Assembly (NCBI GenBank): GCA_963744935.1
Contig: CAVUVM010000001.1
Coordinates: forward strand, 124,001-188,000
Source: Bog-473 sp963744935
Lineage (GTDB): Bacteria > Actinomycetota > Acidimicrobiia > Acidimicrobiales > RAAP-2
Reading direction: 5' to 3'
DNA: 64,000 nucleotides
Of the stretch, positions 7,945 to 16,700 are shown one piece after another. The translations under genes were made by a program, and so were the position numbers. The stretch's first letter is position 1. Each line of letters opens with the position of its first letter. The notes under the pieces were generated by a model. It worked only from the letters and a program-made list of their open reading frames with translations, did no database searches and was not told the origin of the DNA.

Positions 7945-8205
7945 TCGAGGCAATCAGAAGGGCCTGACCGATCCACCGAATCCCGCCCCTGTCGCCGTCG
8001 GGGCGGCGATTCAGTGGATCGACGTTTTCGTCAACGCGCTGCTGCGCGCCTGTGCCGACGCCGCAGCATTCGCCGACCGACTCGACCAGCTCGAGGGGCA
8101 CTGGCGCGAGGCGGCGAGCCTCGTGCGCCGTAGCTCTGCGACCGACCGGCTCTTGTCGGCCTTGCCGGGCATCCCGATTCTCACCGTCGAGACAGCTGCT
8201 GAAGC
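7945..8205 (+). pseudogene. Fic family protein C-terminal remnant
   Basis: The segment reading IQWIDVFVNALLRACADAAAFADRLDQLEGHWRE...SATDRLLSALPGIPILTVETAAEA resembles the helical linker and start of the winged-helix domain at the end of Fic-family proteins. The catalytic HPFxxGNGR region is absent. The similarity is abruptly lost about 15 bp before a pair of 17-bp repeats. It is judged a truncated leftover. Confidence 0.5.
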
Positions 8206-8220
8206 GTGCCCCTCCCAAGA

Positions 8221-8263
8221 AGTGCATGTTCGTGCCCGTTATGAATAGTGCATGTTCGTGCCC
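8221..8263. repeat. Pair of 17-bp direct repeats at a remnant boundary
   Basis: AGTGCATGTTCGTGCCC occurs at 8221-8237 and 8247-8263, 26 bp apart. The Fic-like homology ends just before the first copy. It may be the scar or end sequence of a lost insertion element. Confidence 0.5.
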
Positions 8264-8328
8264 AGCGCTCCCCAGCTCTACGGCCGACCCGACAAGTACC
8301 AACAAAGGACGGCGCTTGGGGGCGGGGT

Positions 8329-9501
8329 CTACCCGGCCCCGCCGAACTGCACGCGAGCACCGAGCATCACGTCGATGTCGTCGGCGACAGCCTCGTCCTC
8401 GAGCGGCAGGGCGTGCGCGTAGTTGCGCAGCGTGGTCGAAGGATCACGGTGTCCGAGGCGCTGCTGGGCCTGCAGCAGCTCGCCCCGTCCGACGAGGAAG
8501 GTGGCCACGCTGTGGCGCAGGCGGTGCAAGGTGGCGCCGGGCACTTCGGCCCTTCGGGCGAGGTCGGCAAACCAATGGCCGAGGGCGCCCGCGGTCAACC
8601 GCGTCTGGTGGGTGCGCTCGGGGGAGAACAGCCATGGGCCGAGGGAGGTGGCGCCGGGAAGCCGATCCTCCCAAGTCTGCGCTCTCGATCGCCACAGCTC
8701 GACCGTCTGACGCCCGAGGGTCAGGCGGCGGGTCCGGCCCGTCTTGGTCGGCCCGAGCACGTCGCCCGACACGCCTCGCTCGATAGTGAGCACGCGCCCA
8801 TCGAGGTCGTCGAAGCGCAGCGCCACCAGCTCACCGCGCCGCGCCCCCGAATCCGCGGCCAAGCGGACCAGTAGTCGGATCTGTTCAGCCTTGTGTCGGC
8901 GCTCCGCACCTCGCGACGCCGCGCAGGCGACGAGCACGTCGGCGGTGTCGACCAGACGGAGCACCTCGTCGCTGCCTAGATGGAGCCGCGTGCCCGGGCG
9001 CTGCGGTCCGCGCATGCCCGAGAGGGGATTGACGTCGATGACTCGCTCGACATGCGCCCAACCGATAGCCGAGCGCAACACGCGGAAGCGCCCGGACACG
9101 ACGGCCACCGAGGCGCCGGCGGAGCTCCACGCCGCCATGGTCGCCCGCACGTGCTCCGGTTTGAGCGTCGATACTCGGCGCGCCGCCAGTGGGTCGGCAC
9201 GAAGCGCCTTGACATTGGAGCGCGCCCCGATCCAGGTCGCGGGTCGCCAATCGTGGTGCGCACTGAACCAGCGCTCGAGCAGTTCGCCGACGGTGAGGAA
9301 CGGGGCGGGGCGGCGGATCGCGCGCCGCTCCGACCATTCGGTCGCCAGCTCCTTACCCAGGAGCTGCGCGTCCTCAGCGCAGCCGTGGAAGGCGAAAGAG
9401 CGCTGCACCGTGCGCCCCGAAACCGGGTCGACACCGACGGCGACGCGGATCTCCCATGCGCCCGGAATGCGCTCGCGCATGGTGCCTTCGCCCCACGCCA
9501 T
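8329..9501 (-). CDS. int: Tyrosine recombinase / site-specific integrase
   Basis: The protein has 390 residues from ATG 9501. A longer reading to 9741 would translate the tRNA-like attachment site and is rejected. Residues 1-75 form an arm-binding-like domain, followed by a SAM-like core-binding domain, then the catalytic domain with the first Arg in SGARRGELVALR, a Lys in KTGRTRRLTL, HRLRHSVATFLV (His-x-x-Arg) and LGHRDPSTTLRNY with the nucleophilic Tyr. All catalytic residues are present. The gene ends on the left and starts about 95 bp from the 44-bp tRNA-Arg repeat (9596-9639), the usual place for an integrase next to its attachment site. It probably brought in DNA lying to its left. Confidence 0.9.
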   Translation of the reverse strand: MAWGEGTMRERIPGAWEIRVAVGVDPVSGRTVQRSFAFHGCAEDAQLLGKELATEWSERRAIRRPAPFLTVGELLERWFSAHHDWRPATWIGARSNVKALRADPLAARRVSTLKPEHVRATMAAWSSAGASVAVVSGRFRVLRSAIGWAHVERVIDVNPLSGMRGPQRPGTRLHLGSDEVLRLVDTADVLVACAASRGAERRHKAEQIRLLVRLAADSGARRGELVALRFDDLDGRVLTIERGVSGDVLGPTKTGRTRRLTLGRQTVELWRSRAQTWEDRLPGATSLGPWLFSPERTHQTRLTAGALGHWFADLARRAEVPGATLHRLRHSVATFLVGRGELLQAQQRLGHRDPSTTLRNYAHALPLEDEAVADDIDVMLGARVQFGGAG

Positions 9502-9595
9502 GCGACCAAAAGTAGGGACGAATGTAGGGATTCGGCGCGGGATCCCCTGTCCGCGCTGGGGACCATTTGTAGCCTTTAAGCTGGACTTACGCGGC

Positions 9596-9639
9596 GCGCG
9601 CTCGGAGGGATTCGAACCCCCAACCTTCTGATCCGTAGT
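9596..9639. repeat. Attachment-site core: 44-bp copy of the tRNA-Arg(ACG) 3' half
   Basis: Bases 9596-9639 are identical to 32546-32589, which cover the 3' end, T arm, variable loop and part of the anticodon loop of tRNA-Arg(ACG). The match stops inside the anticodon loop. A tRNA 3'-half duplicate at island edges is the classic product of tyrosine-integrase insertion. Confidence 0.9.
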
Positions 9640-9738
9640 GGCTCCTGAGCCGTCCAGACCGTTGTACTCAGTGGCGTTCTGCCAGTTCAGAGTGGGTACC
9701 GGATCCAGACAGTCTGACCTGGTCGGCGCAGTTTCTCT

Positions 9739-9835
9739 CAAAAGATTGCCAAAGAGATTGCCAGACGGTGATCAGAAGGTTGTCTCATTGCGCGATTTCG
9801 ACTCGACCCATGTGCGCGAATCGCAAACCCATACT
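9739..9835. repeat. Dispersed cassette-boundary repeat, copy R2
   Basis: GATTGCCA occurs at 9744-9751 and 9756-9763 (12-bp spacing), followed by ATCAGAAGGTTGTCTCATTG as in copy R1. The right flank encodes the last residues of the AbiEii reading on the minus strand. The element lies about 105 bp from the attachment core. Confidence 0.65.
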
Positions 9836-10401
9836 CCGACTGCGGTGTCGCGAAATAAAGGGTCGAGAAAGGTGCGGACCACGCCGAGCGCTTCGTCCAA
9901 AGTGCGCGCTGTGTCGAGGAGGGAACGGCGCGCCTCGGCCGCATACCCCCGCTCCCAGAGGATCCGATCGGGCACGTCGAAATGATCGGGCAGTGTTAGT
10001 TCCCGTCGCTCGAACTCTGAGCGCAGAGCGGCTGACTGTGCCTCCGCTGAAACTGAGGCTGCGGTCACGATCGCCACCAGATCCACCAGGTCCCGGTAGC
10101 GCGTCGATGGTTGCTGGCCCTCACCGTGGCGTTCGTAGGTTGCGGCGATCTTGTCGGCAATGTGATCAACGAGTGGGTACGCTCGATAGCCGCGCTGCTC
10201 GACGTCGGGGATGACCCCTCGAGCCAACGGTGGGATGTCATCAGGCTGACCGGTCATCCGGAGATCGGAACCGACGATGTCAACGCGAAATTCCACCCAC
10301 GTCGTGGCACCGATGACAGCATTCACCGGAAGACGGACGGCACTGGCGGCGACCGGCGTGCCGCCCCCCATTTCGAATCGAAACCAGTCGCCAACGCCCG
10401 T
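9772..10401 (-). pseudogene. AbiEii-type nucleotidyltransferase toxin, C-terminal part
   Basis: From 10371 the frame reads 199 residues. The region WVEFRVDIVGSDLRM...YRAYPLVDHIADKIAATYERHGEGQQPSTRYRDLVDLVAI resembles the second half of AbiEii/AbiGii-family nucleotidyltransferases, including the DHIADKIAA and RYRDLVDL blocks. The frame extends upstream (GDWFRFE) to a TAG at 10402. The N-terminal GSxxxRDxDL catalytic motif is therefore missing, and no AbiEi-like antitoxin gene is seen. A remnant of a type IV toxin-antitoxin or phage-exclusion module is likely. It is bounded by repeats R2 and R3. Confidence 0.65.
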
Positions 10402-10868
10402 CTACACGGTGCTGTCCAGTGACATACACCCAGCTCAGATCCGGTGCCGTGTCCGCTGAATGCCACCGCATATGCTCAGTCTTTGACAAAAGATTGCCAA
10501 AGGGATTGCCAAGAGAACCATCAGAAACGAGTCACGTGGTCGCCTCTCATGGTTCCCCCTTGCCGGGTTGTGTATCCCGATACCCCACTAACGATGGGCA
10601 CAAGCACCAAGATCGCGTCCGACGTGCGGCTTTGAGTTCGAGTCCCGCAGCGCCCACAAATAGGCCTTGGGAGAGAGGGGCCCGGCCCCAAAACGGCCAA
10701 GAAGCGCCCCGCACGAGCGCGCGCCGCACCGCAACCAGGACCGAGGCGGCCGGCGCCGGCGCCATCGGGAAACGGGGGGAGCCGCGGCGCGGGGAGGGGG
10801 TGTTCGAGTTCGAAGATTCCCGACAAAGGGGCGCGCACCATTATCGGCACGGCGGTCAGTGGCATACC
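10402..10868. other. Gene-free stretch with repeat R3 and a tRNA-like fragment
   Basis: No convincing gene is visible. Copy R3 of the dispersed repeat has GATTGCCA at 10492-10499 and 10504-10511, with left flank CATACACCCAGCTCA similar to that of R1. At 10634-10658, GTTCGAGTCCCGC-AGCGCCCACA resembles a tRNA T loop and acceptor end, but its 5' T-stem arm does not pair. The rest is GC-rich and without supported coding content. Confidence 0.5.
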
Positions 10869-11447
10869 TCAAGTCACTCTGAAGCTTGTTGCCCTCTTGT
10901 CCACCCCATCCTGCGTCTTGATCTTGATCTTGCCGGTGGTTGCCTGGCTGGGGACCGTGATCTTGATACCCTCGGAGGTGTCCTTCAACGATCATGGCCG
11001 CCACGCCGTCGATGGTGACTTTGGTGGCCCGCTCGAGGTTGGTGCCCGTGACCTTGACAACGGAACGGGTCTCCCAAGGCTTGGCGGGGACCCCGTCGTG
11101 GTTGGGGAACCCACAAGAGGAGCGATGTAGGTCCTCGTGTCATTGGATGACGTTTGGTAGACGATCGCGTAGCCGCCAAACATCAAGAATTGACTCGAAT
11201 CGGAATCGTCAGACAGGGCGTCTCCGTACCTCTCACTGGGCCCCGCGGCTGGATTAATCTCGATCCACGCACCACCAATCCAACTCCAAGTGGAATCCTG
11301 TAAACACGAGAAGTCCTCGCCGCCGAAGAGCACGAGGGTCGACGTATCTGGATCGTAGGACATCGAACGAGTTGCATAGCCTGGCGGCCATCCAAACTGG
11401 ATAATTCTTGCCAATCCGATCCGTCCCAATTCCAAGTGTCTTCTTTG
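10869..11447 (-). pseudogene. Kelch-repeat / TIG-domain protein remnant
   Basis: The minus strand reads EDTWNWDGSDW, then in another frame MSYDPDTSTLVLFGGEDF...STWSWIGGAWIEI...FLMFGGYAIVYQTSSNDTRTYI (Kelch-type propeller blades). It then shifts again to VVKVTGTNLERATKVTIDGVAA and TSEGIKITVPSQATTGKIKI...ATSFRVT-stop, a TIG/IPT immunoglobulin-like domain. At least two frameshifts break it. Its 5' part is cut by the IS630 fragment at about 11450. The original was probably a secreted surface protein. Confidence 0.65.
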
Positions 11448-11450
11448 GCA

Positions 11451-11718
11451 CTGGCTGTGCGCAATCCCGCGCTTTCACCTGCGCTTCACGCCCACCTACA
11501 GCTCGTGGATCAACCTCGTCGAGCGCTGGATCGCCAAGCTCACGACCAAGTGGCTCAAGCGCGGCACCCATCGAACGACCAAGGAGCTCGAGACCGCGGT
11601 CGCCCACTGGGTCGAGTAGTGGAACGAAGATCCCACGCCTTTTGTCTGGCTAAAGAGTGCCGACGAGATCCTCGAAACCCTTTCCGGCTACTGCAAGCGG
11701 ATCTCCGACTCGGGTCAT
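11451..11718 (+). mobile_element. IS630-family 3' fragment
   Basis: The sequence encodes FHLRFTPTYSSWINLVERW and continues to CKRISDSGH, closely matching the end of the intact IS630 transposase at 12027-13112. A TAG interrupts the frame after HWVE. The terminal inverted repeat CGACTCGGGTCAT is degenerate. It is an older, dead relative of the neighbouring element. Confidence 0.8.
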
Positions 11719-11722
11719 TAGC

Positions 11723-11744
11723 AGGAGGGGGCCAGCCCCCTCCT
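11723..11744. terminator. Strong GC hairpin after the IS630 fragment
   Basis: AGGAGGGGGC and GCCCCCTCCT form a 10-bp perfect stem with a 2-base loop. There is no clear T-run, so termination activity is uncertain. Confidence 0.4.
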
Positions 11745-11937
11745 GACCTCCCCCAAGGCGCGCCAGCTAAGGAGTTCCGAAGTTCCGCTCTTCTCGCAGA
11801 AGGACGACGGTTCGCCGATCACTGGCGCCGTTGGGTCGTTGTTCCAGCTGGGACCGTACGAGATCCTTCTCGGTGTCATTGTCGCGTTTCTGAGGTCTTG
11901 TCAAAATGTCCTGAGTCTCAGGGACTAAGAAGAACTA

Positions 11938-13109
11938 GTGACCTGAGTCGAAATTAAGTCCCCGCAGGGGAATTTCGGGGTCTCCTCGCGCGTTGTGCCC
12001 ATTGTCAGCGACGATGGGAGGCACAGATGCGGCGTTCGAGTCTCGATCCGGTGGTGCTCAGCGACGACGAGCGCGAACAGCTCGAGCGTTGGGCGCGACG
12101 ACCGAAGAGTGCCCAGGTGCTCGCGCTGCGCTGCCGGATCGTGCTGGCCTGTGCCGATGGCGGTCACATCTACGAGGTGGCCGAGCACATGGGACTCGAC
12201 CGCGGGACGGTGGCCAAGTGGCGCCGGCGCTTCTTGGTCGATCGCCTCGAGGGACTCCATGACGAGCCGCGACCGGGCGCCCCGCGCACGATCGACGACC
12301 ACGATGTCGAGGCGCTGATCGTGCGGACCCTCGAGGAGATCCCCACCGACGCCACCCACTGGTCGACGCGGTCCATGGCCAAGGCGACCGGGATGAGTCA
12401 GTCGGCTGTGTCGCGGATCTGGCGAGCCTTTGGGCTCAAACCACACCTGGTCGACACCTTCAAGCTCAGCCCGGACCCACTCTTCGTCGACAAGGTGCGC
12501 GATGTCGTGGGTCTCTACGTCAACCCGCCCGAGGGAGCGCTCGTACTCTGCGTGGACGAGAAGACCCAGGTCCAAGCGCTCGACCGCACCGCGCCGGTGC
12601 TCCCGCTTCGCCCGGGGCTTCCAGAGCGGCGAACGCATGACTACGTCAGAGGCGGCACCACCAACCTCTATGCCGCCCTCGACGTGGCCTCCGGACATGT
12701 CATCGCGGACATGACCGAGCGCCACCGGGCCCACGAGTTCCGTCAGTTCTTGAACCTGATCAACCGCTCTGTGCCTGACGACCTCGACGTCCACCGCGTC
12801 GTCGACAACGTGTCCACCCACAAGACGCCCGAGATCAAACGCTGGCTGGTGCGCCATCCGAGATTCCACCTGCACTTCACGCCGACCTACAGCTCGTGGA
12901 TCAACCTCATCGAGCGCTGGTTCGCCGAGCTGACGACCAAATGGCTCACACGCGGCACCCACCGCTCGACTAAAGAGCTCGAGGCCTCGATCACTCGCTG
13001 GGTCGAGGGTTGGAACGCAGACCCCAAGCCCTTCGTCTGGCACAAGAGCGCAGATGAGATCCTCGACACGCTCGCGGGCTACTGCGAGCGGATCTCCGAC
13101 TCAGGTCAC
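11938..13109 (+). mobile_element. Intact IS630-family insertion sequence
   Basis: Perfect 13-bp terminal inverted repeats, GTGACCTGAGTCG (11938-11950) and CGACTCAGGTCAC (13097-13109), bound a 1172-bp element. It is flanked by a duplicated TA (11936-11937 and 13110-13111), the target of IS630/Tc1-type transposases. One intact transposase gene fills it. Confidence 0.9.
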
Positions 13110-13112
13110 TAG
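12027..13112 (+). CDS. IS630-family DDE transposase
   Basis: The protein has 361 residues. An N-terminal helix-turn-helix region (IYEVAEHMGLDRGTVAKWRRRF) is followed by a second DNA-binding segment (TGMSQSAVSRIWRAFGLKP). The DDE catalytic core has CVDEKTQVQALDR, HRVVDNVSTHK and SSWINLIERWFAELT. No frame break is seen, so it should be active. The stop codon TAG at 13110-13112 uses the TA of the target duplication plus one flanking base, so the element itself supplies no stop. Confidence 0.9.
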   Translation: MRRSSLDPVVLSDDEREQLERWARRPKSAQVLALRCRIVLACADGGHIYEVAEHMGLDRGTVAKWRRRFLVDRLEGLHDEPRPGAPRTIDDHDVEALIVRTLEEIPTDATHWSTRSMAKATGMSQSAVSRIWRAFGLKPHLVDTFKLSPDPLFVDKVRDVVGLYVNPPEGALVLCVDEKTQVQALDRTAPVLPLRPGLPERRTHDYVRGGTTNLYAALDVASGHVIADMTERHRAHEFRQFLNLINRSVPDDLDVHRVVDNVSTHKTPEIKRWLVRHPRFHLHFTPTYSSWINLIERWFAELTTKWLTRGTHRSTKELEASITRWVEGWNADPKPFVWHKSADEILDTLAGYCERISDSGH

Positions 13113-13217
13113 GCCATCGCCCGCGTTCAGATTGTTGATAGGAGCGTCCCCCCTGACTGGCCCGGCTATCCAAAGCTGTCTGGACTGCCCCTCCGGACCA
13201 GAGTTCGGCTTCTACGC

Positions 13218-13721
13218 CTAATCGACATGACCGCTTTGCGCCTCCTCAAGCAACTCAAGAACGTCCTGCCTGGCGGCGGCAACGAACTCAAAGTAGACGT
13301 CCGGCGCAGGCTCCGAGTCGATCCAAAGATAGAGATCAGGCTCGTCGTCTTCTTCGGAGACCCGTATCACGCTGTCTCCGCCAACGCCTCCCTTGCTCTT
13401 GAGGAAAGCCTTCCAGGGAGGCCGACTGGCCTTTCCTGCCCTGGTCTTAATCACATCAAGGTCCTTGGCTGAGCAACGACGCTCGCCCCTGACATGATTC
13501 AGGAGGCGTCTCAAATCCTCCGGAGCGTGGGCAATGAACTGAACATCGTCCGCGTTGGCCGGCTGAGATTCGCGGGTGACACGCAGCAGAAGAGGCCCGT
13601 CGACGGCTGTGGTCACCTGGAAGCCAGGATGGCCATCTGAGAGGGTCACCACCTCCCAGGGACCTTCACCAAGAGCATTCAGACGAGCCTCTATCGATAT
13701 CAGGTGATCGTGGGACATCAT
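13218..13721 (-). CDS. Putative immunity protein for the RHS toxin
   Basis: The protein has 167 residues from ATG 13721, whose bases overlap the stop of the RHS gene (ATGA, 13718-13721). Such coupling and position, directly after the toxin-bearing C-terminus, are standard for polymorphic-toxin immunity genes. The protein is small, acidic and soluble, with no signal peptide (SIEARLNALGEGPWEVVTLSDG...QFIAHAPEDLRRLLNHV...DVYFEFVAAARQDVLELLEEAQ). I do not recognise its family. The role as immunity protein is inferred from position, size and charge. Confidence 0.65.
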   Translation of the reverse strand: MMSHDHLISIEARLNALGEGPWEVVTLSDGHPGFQVTTAVDGPLLLRVTRESQPANADDVQFIAHAPEDLRRLLNHVRGERRCSAKDLDVIKTRAGKASRPPWKAFLKSKGGVGGDSVIRVSEEDDEPDLYLWIDSEPAPDVYFEFVAAARQDVLELLEEAQSGHVD

Positions 13722-16700
13722 GGCTCCCATTCCGCGTAGGGGTAGTCCGGTCCTCCGAATCTCCCCGACTTGGGAATCGGATTCGGCTGAGGCTCGCCGA
13801 ACGGACACGGCCCCTCACCGAGGCAGACGTCGACGTGCTGGTAGTTGGTTCGCCCGACGTTTGCGTTGAACTCGGGATTCCGCTCTACCGTCCCGCCAGA
13901 TGCCCTGATCTCGCCGGCAGTGGTCGACCGGATCGTCCCGTGAGGGACGCCTTGTGCAGCTTCGTCCAGGGTTTGGCCCTGAGAGCCCGAGAACACTTCC
14001 CCCGGAGGGGGTAGGTCGCTTTGGCCGCCCCGGACGATAGCAGTGCTGTCAGGTAATGCGCCCTCTGCGCCAGCGGCATCTAATGCACCCTCTGCGCCAG
14101 CCGCATCGATGGCTGCTAGCTCGGTGGCTGCTGGTTCTAGCGTCGCTCCTGTAGCGAGAGACCCGATTTCCGATCCCCCTAAAATGCCTACCTCTGCAGC
14201 GTCGAGCAGCAGACCTGCAACAAAAGGAGCAGCCACTATCGTAATAGCTGCAGCAGCAACAAGTGCTGCGCCGACAATGACTACTCCGGCTGCGATCGCA
14301 GCCGCTTGAGCGGCGGGTGATGCACAAAACGAGCCTGGTGGAGGTTCGTCGTCGGTGTTGGATATGTATCCGTAAAGCGTCTGAGGATCCATACCGTCAG
14401 GGTCGGTCACGTTGCTTGGATCATCGCCCGCGTACGCATATGGTGTGCCGGTCAGCGCAAGTGCTGGATCGACCGTGAGGAACTGCGCCGTCGCCGGGTC
14501 GTAGTAGCGATTGACGAGGTACAGGAGGCCCGACTCCTCGTCGGTGTAGGCCCCGGTGTAACCGAGCGGGGTGCTAACAGATCCCGTACTTGAAGTGAGA
14601 TTTCCGTACGCGTCGTAGCTGAAGGTCGCCGCAGTGGCGCCCGTGGCGTTCGTGATGAGGACAGTGGAGCCGAGATCGTCCTGATGCAGGTAATCGATGG
14701 TTCCCGAGCCAGCGATCTGTTCGACCGGAGCACCATTTGGCCCGTAGACATACGTATTCGTCCCGTCGGAGAGAACCTTAGGCGCGCCTCCGACAAGGGA
14801 GTAGACGAAAGAGGACTTCTGCGTCGTCGCACCTTCGGTGACCGACTTGGACGTCCGGAGACCGTCGCCGTTGTAGCCGTAGGTGGCGGTGACGCTCGAG
14901 GAGGAAAGACCAGTCAGGTCGCCCGCCTCGTCGTAGCTGTATTTTGTCGTGCCTTCCGGCGCGGAGGACTTTGTCCTCTCGCCAAGCGCGTCGTACGAGT
15001 ACGTCGCTGACCATGTGGACGGTGATGCGCCCGTTGCCGAAGTGAGTTCGTCGTCGGCGTTGTACTTGAGCGTGGCGCTGGTGGTGCTCTTGTCGGTCAG
15101 GCTTTGAGCGGCCGGGCCAGACATCGAGGTGAGGTTCCCCGCGGGGTCGTAGCCGTAGCTCGAAGGGCCGTCAGTCAACAGATCCTGGAGCGGGTCATAG
15201 GACAAGGATTGTGTGCCCGACGACGACGTCTGACTCGTCACATCGCTGTCTGCGTTGTAGCTGTAGCTGAATGACGCAAGCGTGTTCGTACCTGCTACGT
15301 CCTTGAGTGCGGTGAGGTTGGCCGCCGCATCGTACGAATAGGTTGCGTCCACGCCGTTGGGATAGTCCTCAGCGGTGAGGTCCGAGTCCGTGTTGTACGC
15401 ATAGGTGGTCTTGTTTCCATTCCAGTCGGTGATCGAGGCGGGACGTTCGTCCTTGTCGTAGGCATACGTCACGACTTGCGAACCCGGGTACGTCAATGTG
15501 GTCAGATTGCCCGCAAGGTCATACCCATACCCCACCGTCGCCCCCGCGCCATTCTTCGAAGAGGTGAGGTCTCCCAGGGAGTCGTAGGAGTAGGTCGTGG
15601 TGCCCGTACCGTCAAGCATCGACGTGCGATCTCCGTCGGCGTTGTAGGTGTACGTGACGGCGTGCGTCGAGGTGCCTGAGTACGTAATGCCAATGCGTTC
15701 GTCGTCGGCGTCATAGGTGTACGAGCTCTTCTTCCCCTTTGCATTGGTCTCGCTCGTCTCGTTGCCTGCGAGGTCGTAGGTGTAGGTGGTTACTTTGTCG
15801 AGGGGATCAGTGGACGAGACCAGATCGCCGAGTGCGTCGTAGGAATACTGGGCGGTCTGGTCGTCAGCGTTGGTCGAGGAGATGACTCGGCCGTCAGCGT
15901 CGTAAGAGTCGCTCGTCGACGACCCGTTGGCTGCGCTCTGCTTGGTCGCCTCGCCGTCGGCGTCGTAGGAGGTGCCGGTGGAGTCTCCGAGCGGGTCGGT
16001 CGTCGAGACGAGCTCGTGATCGGCGTCATAGGAGTACTTCGTGACGTGGCCGTCGGGGTCCGTGACTGTGAGCGGGTCGCCATAGGAGTCATACGTTGCG
16101 CTCGTCGTGTGGCCGGCTGGGTTCGTGACGCTCAACTGGCGTCCGATCGAGTCGTACGTGGCTGCCGTGGCTTTGCCGAGCGGATCGGTGACCGAAGTGA
16201 GGTCCCCTGCGGCGTCATAAGCGTAGGACCAAGAGTTGCCATCTGGGTTCGTAGCCGAGGTGATGTCTCCTGGGTGAGAGGAGTTCCCGTGTGTGTAGGT
16301 CGAGGTCACTGTGCCGGCAGCTGACGGCGTTGAGACCGAGAGCAGATTCCCCCGGGAGTCGTAGGTGTAGGTAGTCTTCGTCCCTAGCGGGTCAGTCACC
16401 GATGTCGCTTCGTTGAGCGCGTTGTAGGTGTAGGCGGTGGTCCGTCCGAGGGCATCAGTGCTCGACAACTGGTTGCCCTGGCCGTCGTATGTAGCGCTTG
16501 TCGTGTGTCCGTCGGGATCGGTCTCCTTGGTGATCCCGTGGCTGGACGGGTCGTAGGTGTATTTGTAGGTGGCGGCGGTGCTGGTGCCCGAAGCCTGGGT
16601 GACCGAGGTGAGCTCGCCCGACACGTAGTGGTACTCGGTGACCACGCCCAGGGGATCGGTCACACTCGTTGTTCCGCCGGCTGCGGAGTAGTTGTTTCCC

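Noticed and set aside
9502..9741. N-terminal extension of the integrase up to 9741
   Set aside because: It would translate the tRNA-Arg-derived attachment core (typical KVGGSNPSER-type reading), so the start at 9501 is preferred.
10521..10865. Reading frames in the gene-free stretch
   Set aside because: They have low-complexity Pro/Arg composition and no ribosome site, and they include a tRNA-like piece.
15476..16324. Short plus-strand readings opposite the RHS repeats
   Set aside because: They are mirror images of the YD-repeat codons.
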